Positions 1 to 8,267 of a stretch of 64,000 nucleotides of DNA are shown one piece after another. A program made the translations under genes and the position numbers. The notes under the pieces are model-generated. The model was not told the origin of the DNA and did no database searches. It worked only from the letters and a program-made list of their open reading frames with translations. The DNA is from Micromonospora sp. WMMD1102 (lineage in GTDB: Bacteria > Actinomycetota > Actinomycetes > Mycobacteriales > Micromonosporaceae): positions 7,257,001 to 7,321,000 of the forward strand of contig NZ_JARUBN010000001.1 in assembly GCF_029626265.1 (NCBI RefSeq), written 5' to 3'. Position 1 is the first letter of the stretch. Each line of letters opens with the position of its first letter.

Positions 1-127
1 CGAATGGGCCGTCCTGCTCCCGCCGCCAAAAATGCCCCGCGCCGATGCGCTCACCCAGGTAACCGGCGCTCGCGTCGGCGGGAAACGCCCTCCGCGCCGT
101 TCGCGGGCAACTTCCGCGCCCACCCGC

Positions 128-1183
128 TCAAATCAGCGGCGCCGACCCGGCCCGGTGCGGAACGAACCAGCCCCGGCGGGCCGCCCGCAGCAGGGCGACG
201 TGCCGGTCCGGGGCTCCGAGTGCGACGACCGTCCGGGCCACCGTCTCGGCAACCAGGCTCAGCGGCAGGTCGAGGCCGACCGCGACCCGCTCGTCGGTCC
301 AGCCGGCCAGCAGCAGGCCGAGCAGCACCAGCTCGCACCGGTTCAGCACACCCCAGCCGTCCGGCAGCGGGGCGAGCAACGCCAGCCCGAACAGCGGGGC
401 CGGCGCGGCGGCGCAGCCCAGCAGCACCACCCGGAGAAACTCGTCGGCGGTCGCCGGGGCGTCCCGCCCAAATTCGGTGCGCCGCTGCCGGACCGGCCAG
501 AGGAAGGAGACCGATCCCTCGGTCCGGGGCGCCAGCTCGTCGATCACCGGAAGCAGGGGTGAGCCGACCGTCAGCAGCGGGTGCCCGGGAAGGCCGCAGA
601 GCGGGAACGGATCGCCGGTGTGCGTCAGCACCACTCCGGCGACGGCGTCGTGCACGACCCGGGCCAGCACCGACAGCGACCGCAACGGGTCGATGGTCGC
701 GGCGATCCGGGGCGTCAGCAGCCCGATCAGATCCCGCTCCCCGTCGGTGGGGTGGCCAGCGTCCTCGGTGCAGAGCGCGAGCATGCCGATGTGCCGGCGG
801 TCCTGGCTGAACAGGCCGACCGCGAGCCCTTCGTGGAAGCCGGCCGGCAGGTAGTACTCGCTCCAGATCGGATACTCGACGGCAGGCATCGGATGGTCCC
901 GGGCGCACTGCGGGACGGGCGATTCGGTCAGACCCGCCTGCTCGGCCTGTTCCATCGACGCCCGGGTGCCGAAGTAGTCCCGGATCCGTCCCGGATAGCC
1001 GGTGCAGAGCACCTCGACGAACCGGTGGCTCCGCTCGTCGGCCAGGGAGAGCCAGGCCGCGTCGTAGGGAACCACCCGGCGCAGCAGGGACATCCACTGG
1101 GCCGGTCGGTCGGCGCCGACCGGACTCGCGGCGATCGCCGCCGCCTCGTGGAAGATCTTGGACAGCGAGGGGTTCCGGGTCAT
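128..1183 (-). CDS. LuxR-like regulator paralogue with degenerate HTH
   Basis: A 351-residue protein, homologous along its whole length to the upstream gene (1180-2211). Both share the order PYDAAW/PYDAAV, SEYYLPAGFHEG/SEHFAPAGFNEG, RHIGMLALCTE/RHIGVLALHTE and a C-terminal block. The upstream paralogue has a recognisable LuxR helix-turn-helix; here the matching block (LNRCELVLLGLLLAGWTDER) keeps the first helix but loses the conserved turn and recognition-helix residues. The start at 1183 gives an ATGA overlap with the stop of the upstream gene, so the two are translationally coupled. The likely role is regulatory, perhaps as a ligand-sensing partner or heterodimer subunit that no longer binds DNA; this is inference. 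The N-terminal domain was not identified. Confidence 0.75.
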   Translation of the reverse strand: MTRNPSLSKIFHEAAAIAASPVGADRPAQWMSLLRRVVPYDAAWLSLADERSHRFVEVLCTGYPGRIRDYFGTRASMEQAEQAGLTESPVPQCARDHPMPAVEYPIWSEYYLPAGFHEGLAVGLFSQDRRHIGMLALCTEDAGHPTDGERDLIGLLTPRIAATIDPLRSLSVLARVVHDAVAGVVLTHTGDPFPLCGLPGHPLLTVGSPLLPVIDELAPRTEGSVSFLWPVRQRRTEFGRDAPATADEFLRVVLLGCAAAPAPLFGLALLAPLPDGWGVLNRCELVLLGLLLAGWTDERVAVGLDLPLSLVAETVARTVVALGAPDRHVALLRAARRGWFVPHRAGSAPLI

Positions 1184-2211
1184 CTGGCGCTCCGGGTCAG
1201 TGAGCGTGGCACGTACAGGCCGAGCCGGAACGCGCGTACCGCGGCCAAGGTGCGGGAGGGCGCCGCCAGCTTCGCCAGGATGTGTTCGACGTGTGCGGCG
1301 ACCGTCCGGTGGGCGATCACCAGGCTGTCGGCTATCCGCTGGTTGGACCAGCCTTCGACCAACATGCCGAGGATCTCCAGCTCCCTGCGGGTCAGCCCGT
1401 GCAGGTCGCCAGGTGGCGCGACCAGCACCACGGCACGCAGGTACGCCGGTACGTGGTCCGGGCAGGCCAGCACGCTGATCCGCAGGAGGTCGCGGTACGG
1501 CGATCCCGAGTGGTCGGGGCAGAGAAAGGCGGCGTGCGGCTCTCCCTCGGCCAGGCTGCCGGCCGCCGCGCGGAGCACGGGTGAGCCGGGCCGGAGTACC
1601 GGATGGTCCGGCAGGCCCGCCAGCTCGGCCGCGTTGCCCGCCCGGGTCAGCACCACCCCGGCCGTCGCGTTGGCGACGATCCTGGCCAGGGCGGCGACCG
1701 AGCGCATCGGGTCGACCGCCTCGCCGATCACCGGGGCGAGCAGGCCGAGGAAGTCCCGGGCGGCGTCGGTAGGGTGCTCGGTCGCCTCGGTGTGCAGGGC
1801 CAGCACACCGATGTGCCGGCCGGCCGGGCCGAACAGGGGCACCCCGATTCCCTCGTTGAACCCGGCCGGGGCGAAGTGCTCGCTCCAGGAGTACAGCTCG
1901 GCCACCGGGACCGGCGACTCCCGGACCCGCAGCGGCGGCCCGTCCCGGTCCAGCCCGAGGAGTTCCACCTCCTCGTACTGCCGTGGGCCGAGCAGGTGCG
2001 TCATGGTCGCCTGGTCGTAGCCGACCGCACCGACCGTGTCGAACCTGAGCCGTTCCGGATCCACCACCTGCACGACCGCGGCGTCGTACGGGCCCAGTCG
2101 GCGCAGCACGGCGAAGAGTTCCGCCACCCGCTCCGCCGCAGCTACCGGTGCCGCCGCCAGTCGTTCGACCTCGGCGGCGATTTCCGCGGCGTGCGGCGGC
2201 AGGTCGGCCAT
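1180..2211 (-). CDS. LuxR-family transcriptional regulator
   Basis: A 343-residue protein. The C-terminal block beginning LTRRELEILGMLVEGWSNQR, continuing IADSLVIAHRTVAAHVEHIL, is a standard LuxR/GerE helix-turn-helix (roughly residues 265-330), so it should bind DNA. The N-terminal 250 residues look like a sensor domain of GAF-like size, but I cannot name the family with confidence. It is first in a two-gene unit, with its stop overlapping the start of the paralogue by 4 bp. No kinase or acyl-homoserine-lactone synthase lies nearby, so the signal is unknown. Confidence 0.85.
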   Translation of the reverse strand: MADLPPHAAEIAAEVERLAAAPVAAAERVAELFAVLRRLGPYDAAVVQVVDPERLRFDTVGAVGYDQATMTHLLGPRQYEEVELLGLDRDGPPLRVRESPVPVAELYSWSEHFAPAGFNEGIGVPLFGPAGRHIGVLALHTEATEHPTDAARDFLGLLAPVIGEAVDPMRSVAALARIVANATAGVVLTRAGNAAELAGLPDHPVLRPGSPVLRAAAGSLAEGEPHAAFLCPDHSGSPYRDLLRISVLACPDHVPAYLRAVVLVAPPGDLHGLTRRELEILGMLVEGWSNQRIADSLVIAHRTVAAHVEHILAKLAAPSRTLAAVRAFRLGLYVPRSLTRSAR

Positions 2212-2521
2212 TGGTCAACGTCCCGGAGTAACGACGGAGATGCGGTCGGGCCCTTTCATCGAATCGGCAGTCCTGTCAATCGACAGCGCGGGGACAGGTG
2301 CGATTACCTAGGTAAACGCCACCGGGCGTCACAGGACACGCGGCGCCCGGCCGGCGGAACCGGCTCGGCGGTGGGCGATGGCCGGACGGCCAGCCGGCCG
2401 ATGGTCGTGGGGGGCGCGCACGCTCCGGCGCGCTCCCCACCCGGTCCGGCCGGGTCGTTCCGTCCCCGCCGGTCCGGGGAGCCGTCCCCGCCGGTCCGCG
2501 ACGGCCCTGCGACGGTGTCCG
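2212..2521. promoter_or_regulatory. Leader region of the LuxR pair with a 12-bp palindrome
   Basis: No gene is seen in these 310 bases. They hold the upstream region of the LuxR pair and the 3' flank of the CBM2 gene. A perfect palindrome TTACCTAGGTAA lies at 2304-2315, about 95 bases upstream of the LuxR start, and a TTGACA on the minus strand lies between it and the gene. The palindrome is a candidate operator, possibly autoregulatory; no clear -10 box could be paired with the TTGACA. Confidence 0.35.
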
Positions 2522-3532
2522 TCAGCCCGGTTGGCAGATCTGCCCGTTCAGCGCGAAACCGCTCGGCGCGGCGTACCCGCTCGCCACGTACCCGATGGTC
2601 ACCGTCGCGCCGGGCGCGATCACCGGGTTCCAGTGCAGGTTGCCGGCGGTGACCACGCCGCCGGTGTGGCTGACCAGTCTCGCGTTCCAGATCGCGGCGA
2701 TCCGCTGTGAGTCCGGCATCTTCCAGGTCAGGGTCCAACCGTCGACAGTGGTCGCGCCGACGTTGCGGACCGTGATCCAGACCTCCGCGCCCCGGCGCTG
2801 GACATGGGCGGTGCAGGCCGACACCGGCCCGGTGGTCACGGCGACCTGGTTGGAGAGCGCCGAGGAGTTGCCGGCCTCGTCCACCGCCCGCACCGCGAAC
2901 CGGTACCCGGTGCGCGGCGACAACCCGGCGACCGTAAACGCGGTACTCGGATGGACGGGCGGCATCAGGAAGACCCGCCCCACCACGCTGCCGCTGCCGT
3001 CCGGCGCGATGGCGAGCACCTCGTACCAGGCCAGCACCACGTTGTCGGTGGACGGGTTCCAGCGCAGCGCCACGGTGGTCTCACCGACCCCGGTCACGGC
3101 GAGCGAGGTGGGTGCGCTCGGCGGCTGGCTGTCGCCAGGCGGCATGGTGTAACGCAGCGACGGCGGCGCCGTCGACCGGTTGCCGGCCGCGTCCAACGCC
3201 CAGACCCCGAAGGTGTAGGTCCGGGACGGCAGCATCCCGCCGAGCACGATGCGGTTGGTGGGGGTCCGGTGCAGCATCGCGACGTCGGTGAAGATCTGCG
3301 AGACGTGGTATTCCAGCACCCCGACGTTGTCCGTGGACGGCGTCCAGGTGAGTTCGACGGTGTTGGCGGTGGCGCCGACCACCGTGATCGCGCCGGGTGC
3401 ACTGGGCGGCTCGGTGTCCTCGGCGGCGGCCTGTGCGGCGGTGCCGCCGCCGGCCACCAGGGCGGCGACGAGGACGGGCAGGATCAGGGTACGGGCCCAG
3501 CGGCGGATCGGTCGGTACGGGCGACTGCGCAC
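2522..3532 (-). CDS. Secreted protein with two FN3 domains and a CBM2
   Basis: A 336-residue exported protein. An N-terminal signal peptide (arginine-rich n-region, hydrophobic stretch, AQA site near residue 36) is followed by fibronectin type III domains at about 42-130 and 138-234 and a C-terminal carbohydrate-binding module of family 2 at 240-333. The CBM2 has its terminal cysteine pair (Cys240, Cys333) and conserved tryptophans in GWTLTW, IWNA and LHWN. There is no catalytic domain, so it should bind cellulose or chitin without cutting it. The GTG start at 3532 has AGGA 5 nt upstream; an ATG at 3589 in the same frame lacks a ribosome site and would put 19 basic residues before the signal peptide. 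It is divergent from a sugar importer, which suggests a shared polysaccharide-use role. Confidence 0.8.
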   Translation of the reverse strand: MRSRPYRPIRRWARTLILPVLVAALVAGGGTAAQAAAEDTEPPSAPGAITVVGATANTVELTWTPSTDNVGVLEYHVSQIFTDVAMLHRTPTNRIVLGGMLPSRTYTFGVWALDAAGNRSTAPPSLRYTMPPGDSQPPSAPTSLAVTGVGETTVALRWNPSTDNVVLAWYEVLAIAPDGSGSVVGRVFLMPPVHPSTAFTVAGLSPRTGYRFAVRAVDEAGNSSALSNQVAVTTGPVSACTAHVQRRGAEVWITVRNVGATTVDGWTLTWKMPDSQRIAAIWNARLVSHTGGVVTAGNLHWNPVIAPGATVTIGYVASGYAAPSGFALNGQICQPG

Positions 3533-3852
3533 GGGAATCCTCGCTCTCGGCTGATGGTGCCGGGGGCGTACCAGCACCAATACATTCATCGTGAATGATG
3601 GATGTCTCGTGGCGGATCCACCACCCGGCCAGTACCGCGCCGGGCCGTGGTCGTTGACGGGCTTCGTGGCCATGAGTACCCTCACACGTCATACGAAAGA
3701 CATTCAATCATGTGAACTCATAGATTTGGGCCGGACAGCGCACGGCATGCCGACGGGGCCATGCCGCGCGGGGTTCGGCCGGTCTGCCGTTCCAGTGATC
3801 CACTGCGGTCGCTCCGGGCCGCCGGACCGCACACCACCGTTTGGAGGCCCGC
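3533..3852. promoter_or_regulatory. Divergent regulatory region, CBM2 gene and sugar importer
   Basis: A 320-base gap between divergent genes. It contains a perfect palindrome ATTCA-TCG-TGAAT at 3584-3596 and a related imperfect element TTCA-N6-TGAA at 3703-3716. A further inverted repeat TGCGGTC/GACCGCA lies at 3804-3831. The paired ATTCA/TGAA half-sites are candidate operators serving both directions. No perfect copy of the CebR box known from cellobiose regulons was found. Promoter hexamers could not be assigned securely. Confidence 0.35.
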
Positions 3853-5115
3853 GTGAAACGCGTCATCACCACCACCACAGCCGTCGTCGCCGCAGCCACG
3901 CTCCTGCTTTCCGGCTGTTCCGAAGGATCGGGGGACGACTCTGGGAACGGGTTCGAGTTCTGGTCGTTCACCGGGATCAACCAGAAGCTGGACGTCGAGA
4001 ACTACAAGAAGAAGCATCCGGACGCCAACATCAAGCTCACCGAGGTGGGCAGCACGACCGAGACGGCCCAGGCCCTCACCGCGGCACTGGCCGGCGGCAA
4101 GGTGCCCGACCTCGTGCTGATCCAGGGTGACGACCTGCCGAAGTTCATGCAGTCCCCGGACAACTTCGTGGATCTGAGCACGCTCGGCGCCGACAAGATC
4201 AAGGGCGACTACCTCGACTGGGTGATGAAGCAGTCGACCACCGAGGACGGCAAGATCGTTGGGGTACCGACGGACGTCGGCGGGATGGCGATCGCATACC
4301 GCACGGACCTGTTCAAGGCCGCCGGTCTGCCCACCGACCGGGAGCAGGTCTCCAAGCTGTGGCCGACCTGGGACGCGTTCACCGAGGTCGGCAAGCAGTA
4401 CGTCCAGGCCACCGGCAAGCCGTTCCTGGACAACACGCCGACGAGCATCTTCTACCAGGCGGTCAACCAGGGCACGGAGCGCTACTACGACGCGAACCGC
4501 CAACTGTCGTACGACAAGAACCCACAGGTCAAAACAGCGTTCGACCTGACGCTCAAGGTCACTGCGGCCGGCATCTCCGCCAAGCAGTCCTCGTTCTCGA
4601 CCGGTTGGACCGCGGGCATGACCAAGGGTGACTTCGCGGTGGTGTCCGCACCGGCGTGGATGCTCAACGCCATCCGCACCAACGCTCCCGACACCGCTGG
4701 CAAGTGGGACATCGCCACCGTCCCCGGCGGCTCGGGGAACTGGGGCGGCAGCTACCTGGCCATCCCCAAGCGGGCGAAGAACCCGAAGGCGGCCTGGAAC
4801 TACATATCCGAGATGCAGTCGCCGGCCGGCCAGCTGGAGAACTTCCTGACCAAGGGGAACCTGCCGACGACACCGTCGGTCTACACCGATCCGCAGCTCG
4901 TCGGGCGGGAAGAGCCGTTCTTCTCCAACGCGCCGATCGGCAAGATCTACACCCAGTCCGTCCTGAACATCAAGCCGTTCTACATCGGCCCCGACGACGC
5001 CGCCATCGGCACCGAGCTGCTGAACACCCTGACCAGCGTCGAGCAGGGCAAGGTCGCCCCCGCCGACGCCTGGAACACCGCCCTGAAGAACGCCAAGAAC
5101 GCCCTGGGCGGCTGA
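3853..5115 (+). CDS. Sugar ABC transporter substrate-binding lipoprotein
   Basis: A 420-residue extracellular solute-binding protein, family 1 type. A lipobox LLLSGC (Cys22) follows a hydrophobic signal, so it is membrane-anchored outside the cell. Downstream blocks such as GGKVPDLVLIQGDDL, VGVPTDVGGMAIAYRTDLF and GNWGGSYLAIPKRAKNP are typical of oligosaccharide-binding proteins. The start is the GTG at 3853, which has GGAGG 5 nt upstream; an in-frame TTG at 3841 lies in front of that site and is unlikely. It is the first gene of an importer with two permeases (5178-7027). No ATPase follows, as in Streptomyces systems that share MsiK. The CBM2 neighbour hints at cello-oligosaccharides, but the substrate is not established. 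Confidence 0.9.
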   Translation: MKRVITTTTAVVAAATLLLSGCSEGSGDDSGNGFEFWSFTGINQKLDVENYKKKHPDANIKLTEVGSTTETAQALTAALAGGKVPDLVLIQGDDLPKFMQSPDNFVDLSTLGADKIKGDYLDWVMKQSTTEDGKIVGVPTDVGGMAIAYRTDLFKAAGLPTDREQVSKLWPTWDAFTEVGKQYVQATGKPFLDNTPTSIFYQAVNQGTERYYDANRQLSYDKNPQVKTAFDLTLKVTAAGISAKQSSFSTGWTAGMTKGDFAVVSAPAWMLNAIRTNAPDTAGKWDIATVPGGSGNWGGSYLAIPKRAKNPKAAWNYISEMQSPAGQLENFLTKGNLPTTPSVYTDPQLVGREEPFFSNAPIGKIYTQSVLNIKPFYIGPDDAAIGTELLNTLTSVEQGKVAPADAWNTALKNAKNALGG

Positions 5116-5177
5116 ACGGACGACTGAGGTGCGGCGGCCGGCGCCGACCCGGCCGCCGCACCTCGGGAAGGTGACCT

Positions 5178-6140
5178 GTGACCACCACGCTCAGCCCGGC
5201 CCCGGCCCCGAAGACCAGCACCCGGCCCACCCGGTACCGACACATCCAGCAGGGCGTACGCGAGCGGCTCGCGCCGTACGCCTTCGTGGCGCCGTTCTTC
5301 CTGCTCTTCTGCGTCTTCGGCCTCTTCCCGCTGCTGTTCACCTTCTATGTCGCGCTGTTCGACTGGGACCCGATCGGCGAGCGGAACTTCGTGGGGCTGG
5401 CCAACTTCTCCCAGCTCGTGCAGGACCCGCGGTTCTGGGGCGCGCTGCGCAACACGTTCAGCATCTGGGTGCTGTCGACCGTCCCGCAGCTGCTGATCGG
5501 GCTCGGCCTGGCCCACCTGCTCAACAACGTACGGCTGCGCGCGGCGACGTTCTTCCGGATGGCGGTGCTCGTCCCGTACGTCACCTCGGTCGCGGCGACG
5601 ACGATCGTCTTCGCCCAGCTCTTCGACCGCGACTACGGCATGCTCAACTGGTTCCTGGAGCTGCTGGGCTTCGCGCACGTCGACTTCACCGCCTCGGTCT
5701 GGGGCAGCCACTTCCTGATCGCCATGATGGTCGCCTGGCGGTGGACCGGCTACAACACGCTGCTCTACCTGGCCTCGCTCCAGGCGGTCCCCCGCGAGCT
5801 GTACGAGGCCGCCGCCGCGGACGGCGCCACCGGCTGGCAGCAGTTCCGGCACATCACCATCCCGTCGCTGCGGCCGATCATCGTCTTCACCGTCGTCACC
5901 TCGACGATCGGCGGGTTGCAGATCTTCACCGAGCCGCTGCTGGTCAACCCGGTGGGTGGGCTCACCTGTGGGGCGGCCCGGCAGTGCCAGACGCTCACCC
6001 TGTTCCTCTACGAGCAGGGCTTCGGCCGGTTCCACTTCGGCTACGGCGCCGCCATCGCCGTGGCGCTCTTCGTGATGGTCGTGCTCTTCTCCACGATCAA
6101 CTACCTGCTGGTCACCCGCATCCGCCCGGAGCGCCCATGA
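5178..6140 (+). CDS. Sugar ABC transporter permease (MalF-type)
   Basis: A 320-residue inner-membrane protein with about six hydrophobic segments. The cytoplasmic ATPase-docking loop reads PRELYEAAAADGATGWQQF, which matches the EAA motif of carbohydrate importers. A proline-rich cytoplasmic N-terminus precedes the first membrane span. The GTG start has GGAAGG upstream. It lies 62 bases after the binding-protein gene, and its stop overlaps the next permease start in ATGA, so the two permeases are translationally coupled and presumably form a heterodimer. Confidence 0.92.
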   Translation: MTTTLSPAPAPKTSTRPTRYRHIQQGVRERLAPYAFVAPFFLLFCVFGLFPLLFTFYVALFDWDPIGERNFVGLANFSQLVQDPRFWGALRNTFSIWVLSTVPQLLIGLGLAHLLNNVRLRAATFFRMAVLVPYVTSVAATTIVFAQLFDRDYGMLNWFLELLGFAHVDFTASVWGSHFLIAMMVAWRWTGYNTLLYLASLQAVPRELYEAAAADGATGWQQFRHITIPSLRPIIVFTVVTSTIGGLQIFTEPLLVNPVGGLTCGAARQCQTLTLFLYEQGFGRFHFGYGAAIAVALFVMVVLFSTINYLLVTRIRPERP

Positions 6141-7027
6141 ACCCCACCCCTCCGACCAGCACCAGCTCCCCGACCAGCACCGGGCGGGCGCCCCGCCGCC
6201 AGCGCGGTGCCACCCGGATCTCGCTCGGGGTGTACGCGCTGCTCGGCGTCATGGTGTTCGTCAGTCTCTTCCCGCTGTACTGGATGTTCGTGGTGGCCAC
6301 GACCGACTCGGCCACCGCGTACAGCCTGCCGCCGCGCGTCGTGCCCGGCGGCAACTTCTTCTATCTGGCGGACCTGGTCTTCGAGATCGTGCCGTTCGTG
6401 CAGGCGCTGGTGAACAGCGTCGTCGTCTCCACCTCGATCGGGGTCGGCCAGGCGGTGCTCTGCGCGCTGGCCGGCTTCGCCTTCGCCAAGCTGCACTTCC
6501 GGGGCCGCGACACGCTGTTCCTGATCGTCGTGCTGACCATGACCGTGCCGGCCCAGCTGTCCGTCATCCCGCAGTACCTGATCATGTCGAAGCTCAACTG
6601 GGTGGACACCCTGCAAGCCCTGATCGTCCCCGGGCTGGTGAGCGCGTTCGGCATCTTCTGGATGCGTCAGCACATGGTCGCCACCCTCGACGACGAGTTG
6701 CTGCACGCCGCCCGGGTGGACGGCGCGACGACCTGGCAGATCTTCTGGCGGATCGCCTTCCCGCTGGTCCGCCCGGCAGCGCTGGTGCTCGGACTGTTCG
6801 GCTTCGTCTATTCCTGGAACGACTTCCTGTGGCCGTTCATCGTGCTGAAGTCGCCGGAGAACTACACCGTGCAGATCGCCATCAAGGCGCTACAGAACAG
6901 CCGGGACATCGACCTTGGCCTGGCCATGTCGGGCTCGTTCCTGGCCACGCTGCCGCTGCTGGTGCTGTTCGTCTTCGTCGGCCGACGCCTGGTCCAGGGC
7001 ATCATGGAAGGCGCCTTCAAGGGCTGA
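6137..7027 (+). CDS. Sugar ABC transporter permease (MalG-type)
   Basis: A 296-residue inner-membrane permease and the second half of the channel. The EAA loop reads DDELLHAARVDGATTWQIFW and the C-terminus is GRRLVQGIMEGAFKG. It starts at ATG 6137, overlapping the stop of the upstream permease by 4 bp. It is the last gene of the importer; the sequence then enters a mobile-element region. A decayed copy of its final ~85 bases is found 3 kb downstream at 10056-10126. Confidence 0.92.
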   Translation: MNPTPPTSTSSPTSTGRAPRRQRGATRISLGVYALLGVMVFVSLFPLYWMFVVATTDSATAYSLPPRVVPGGNFFYLADLVFEIVPFVQALVNSVVVSTSIGVGQAVLCALAGFAFAKLHFRGRDTLFLIVVLTMTVPAQLSVIPQYLIMSKLNWVDTLQALIVPGLVSAFGIFWMRQHMVATLDDELLHAARVDGATTWQIFWRIAFPLVRPAALVLGLFGFVYSWNDFLWPFIVLKSPENYTVQIAIKALQNSRDIDLGLAMSGSFLATLPLLVLFVFVGRRLVQGIMEGAFKG

Positions 7028-7333
7028 GCCGGGATCAGCCGGCCCGGACCGCCCCCGTCAGTCGCTGTCACCCCGCTCAGACGACCCGGCGCAGGTAGGA
7101 GAGGCAGGAGCGCTCCATCGCCGCCCAACTCTGTCGCGCCGTACCGAAACCGTCGATCACCCATGGATCACCCATCCGGCGCCGGCGGCCAACAGCCGGG
7201 TTCGGTCCCTCACCGCCCAGCGGTCCGCCGCGCGAATCCCGCGCGACCCGCGCTCCGCACCGACAACGGCGCCATGATCGCGGCAGTCGGCGACCTGCTG
7301 GTTCACGCCGGCGCGACCCGCAGCCCACTCGAC
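7028..7333. other. Non-coding flank of the importer operon
   Basis: No supported gene in about 300 bases. Open frames on both strands here are short, rich in Arg/Gly/Ala and have no recognisable domain. The minus strand may hold the frayed continuation of the IS5-type fragment at 7334-7430, but similarity to that family is lost after the LLHSERQ-like stretch. Confidence 0.4.
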
Positions 7334-7430
7334 CTTGCCGTTCGGAATGCAGCAGCCCCGACAGGAACAACACGGTGTCCTCCTGCACGGGCAGGACGGC
7401 GTGTATGTAACGCTCATAGCGACGCGGGAT
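7334..7430 (-). pseudogene. IS5-type transposase N-terminal fragment
   Basis: A minus-strand frame reads RRYERYIHAVLPVQEDTVLF, then LSGLLHSERQ. I recognise this as the start of an actinobacterial IS5-group transposase (pattern YTA-LPV-E-TVLFLSGLLHAERRRRGTR). After this the family pattern stops and no catalytic residues follow, so only about 30 codons remain. The C-terminal part of a similar transposase lies 1.3 kb away at 8690-9080, but on the wrong side to be the same gene simply interrupted. The family assignment is from memory of motifs and should be treated as tentative. Confidence 0.4.
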
Positions 7431-7478
7431 CCCAGCTGAAGTAGTTCTGCGAAAAGACACTTCAGGTCGGGATCCCGC
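7424..7478. repeat. Inverted repeat with GCGGGATCCC arms
   Basis: The left arm (7424-7443) and right arm (7459-7478) share GCGGGATCCC and CTGAAGT with a small 2/3-base bulge between them, around a 15-base loop. It sits at the 5' side of the transposase fragment and may be a hairpin belonging to that element. Confidence 0.55.
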
Positions 7479-7597
7479 GCCTTTCGTTGCACCACAACGA
7501 CTCCCGGCGCGTCCACGCACGACAGCGCATCCCGCCACCCTGCGCGCTCACGCCGTTGCCCGGAACGGCTCATCGTCCGGACAGGCCGGAAACCGTG

Positions 7598-7630
7598 AAG
7601 GCTTGAACCGTGTCTCCCAGTTCAAGCCTT
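7598..7630 (-). terminator. Hairpin downstream of the RarA-C-like gene
   Basis: A perfect 11-bp stem, AAGGCTTGAAC (7598-7608) with GTTCAAGCCTT (7620-7630), and an 11-base loop. It lies 55 bases beyond the stop of the minus-strand gene 7686-8267. There is no strong T-run, as is common in high-GC actinomycetes. Confidence 0.5.
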
Positions 7631-7685
7631 TCAATATCGCGCGTTTCCTAAGGCACTCGAACTCTAGGCTGTCATGATCGCACGG

Positions 7686-8267
7686 TCAGGCCCGCCACTC
7701 CCCGCTGGCCAGGAGTGCGCGGATCCGTTCCAGTAGGGTGTGATCACGGTCAGGTCGTTCGTTCTCCACATGCGAGGTCGACGACCAGAACTGCGCCACG
7801 TCCCGGCCGGCGAGCCTGCCGCGACGGGTATGCGCGTCCAGCGCGTAGTCCGGGATCTCGAATGGCACGTCCCTGCTGTTCATCAGGTGCATGGTCATGT
7901 TGGCATGCTCGTCGGAGCTACGATCCTTGGTCCGGCTGGCGAGGAAGCGTACAGCGTGGACGGCGTACAGCCAGCGGTCGCCGAAGTCACGGTCGAGGCG
8001 CTCGTGCATCTGGTACAGCGAGTTGACGATCACAGGTTCGAGGAAACTGCCGTCACCGGTGTCCTCGCAGGAGATCACACACAGCCGCGACCACAGCTTT
8101 TCCTCCAGCTGTGGGCTCGTCTCGTACATTTCGCGCGCGACGAGCAGGGCCAACTCAATGTCACCCCGCCGAATCGACTTCTGCAAGGTAGAAATCAGCT
8201 CGTCGGCGGCGTAGCCGCGCTTGCTGGTCACGGCGGCCCATGGCTTTCCTGTCTTGCGCAGGGGCAT
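7686..8267 (-). CDS. Stand-alone RarA/MgsA C-terminal domain protein
   Basis: A 193-residue protein. The stretch YAADELISTLQKSIRRGDIE, followed by ALLVAREMYE and LWSRLCVISCEDTGDG, closely resembles the C-terminal region of RarA (MgsA), the replication-associated AAA+ ATPase, where LQKSIRRGD and ISEDIG-like motifs are conserved. The AAA+ module with Walker motifs is absent. The start ATG 8267 has AAGGAG 10 nt upstream. It sits between insertion-sequence remnants, so it was probably brought in by a phage or element. It might tetramerise or interact with single-strand-DNA-binding proteins as that domain does in RarA; this is inference. Confidence 0.7.
   Translation of the reverse strand: MPLRKTGKPWAAVTSKRGYAADELISTLQKSIRRGDIELALLVAREMYETSPQLEEKLWSRLCVISCEDTGDGSFLEPVIVNSLYQMHERLDRDFGDRWLYAVHAVRFLASRTKDRSSDEHANMTMHLMNSRDVPFEIPDYALDAHTRRGRLAGRDVAQFWSSTSHVENERPDRDHTLLERIRALLASGEWRA

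Noticed and set aside
3533..3852. CebR-type operator (GAGCGCTC-like palindrome) in front of the sugar importer
   Set aside because: No such palindrome is present; only the unrelated ATTCA/TGAA elements are seen.
5129..6136. Long plus-strand frame fused in front of the second permease
   Set aside because: It is the +1 shadow of the first permease; the ATGA overlap at 6137-6140 fixes the true start.
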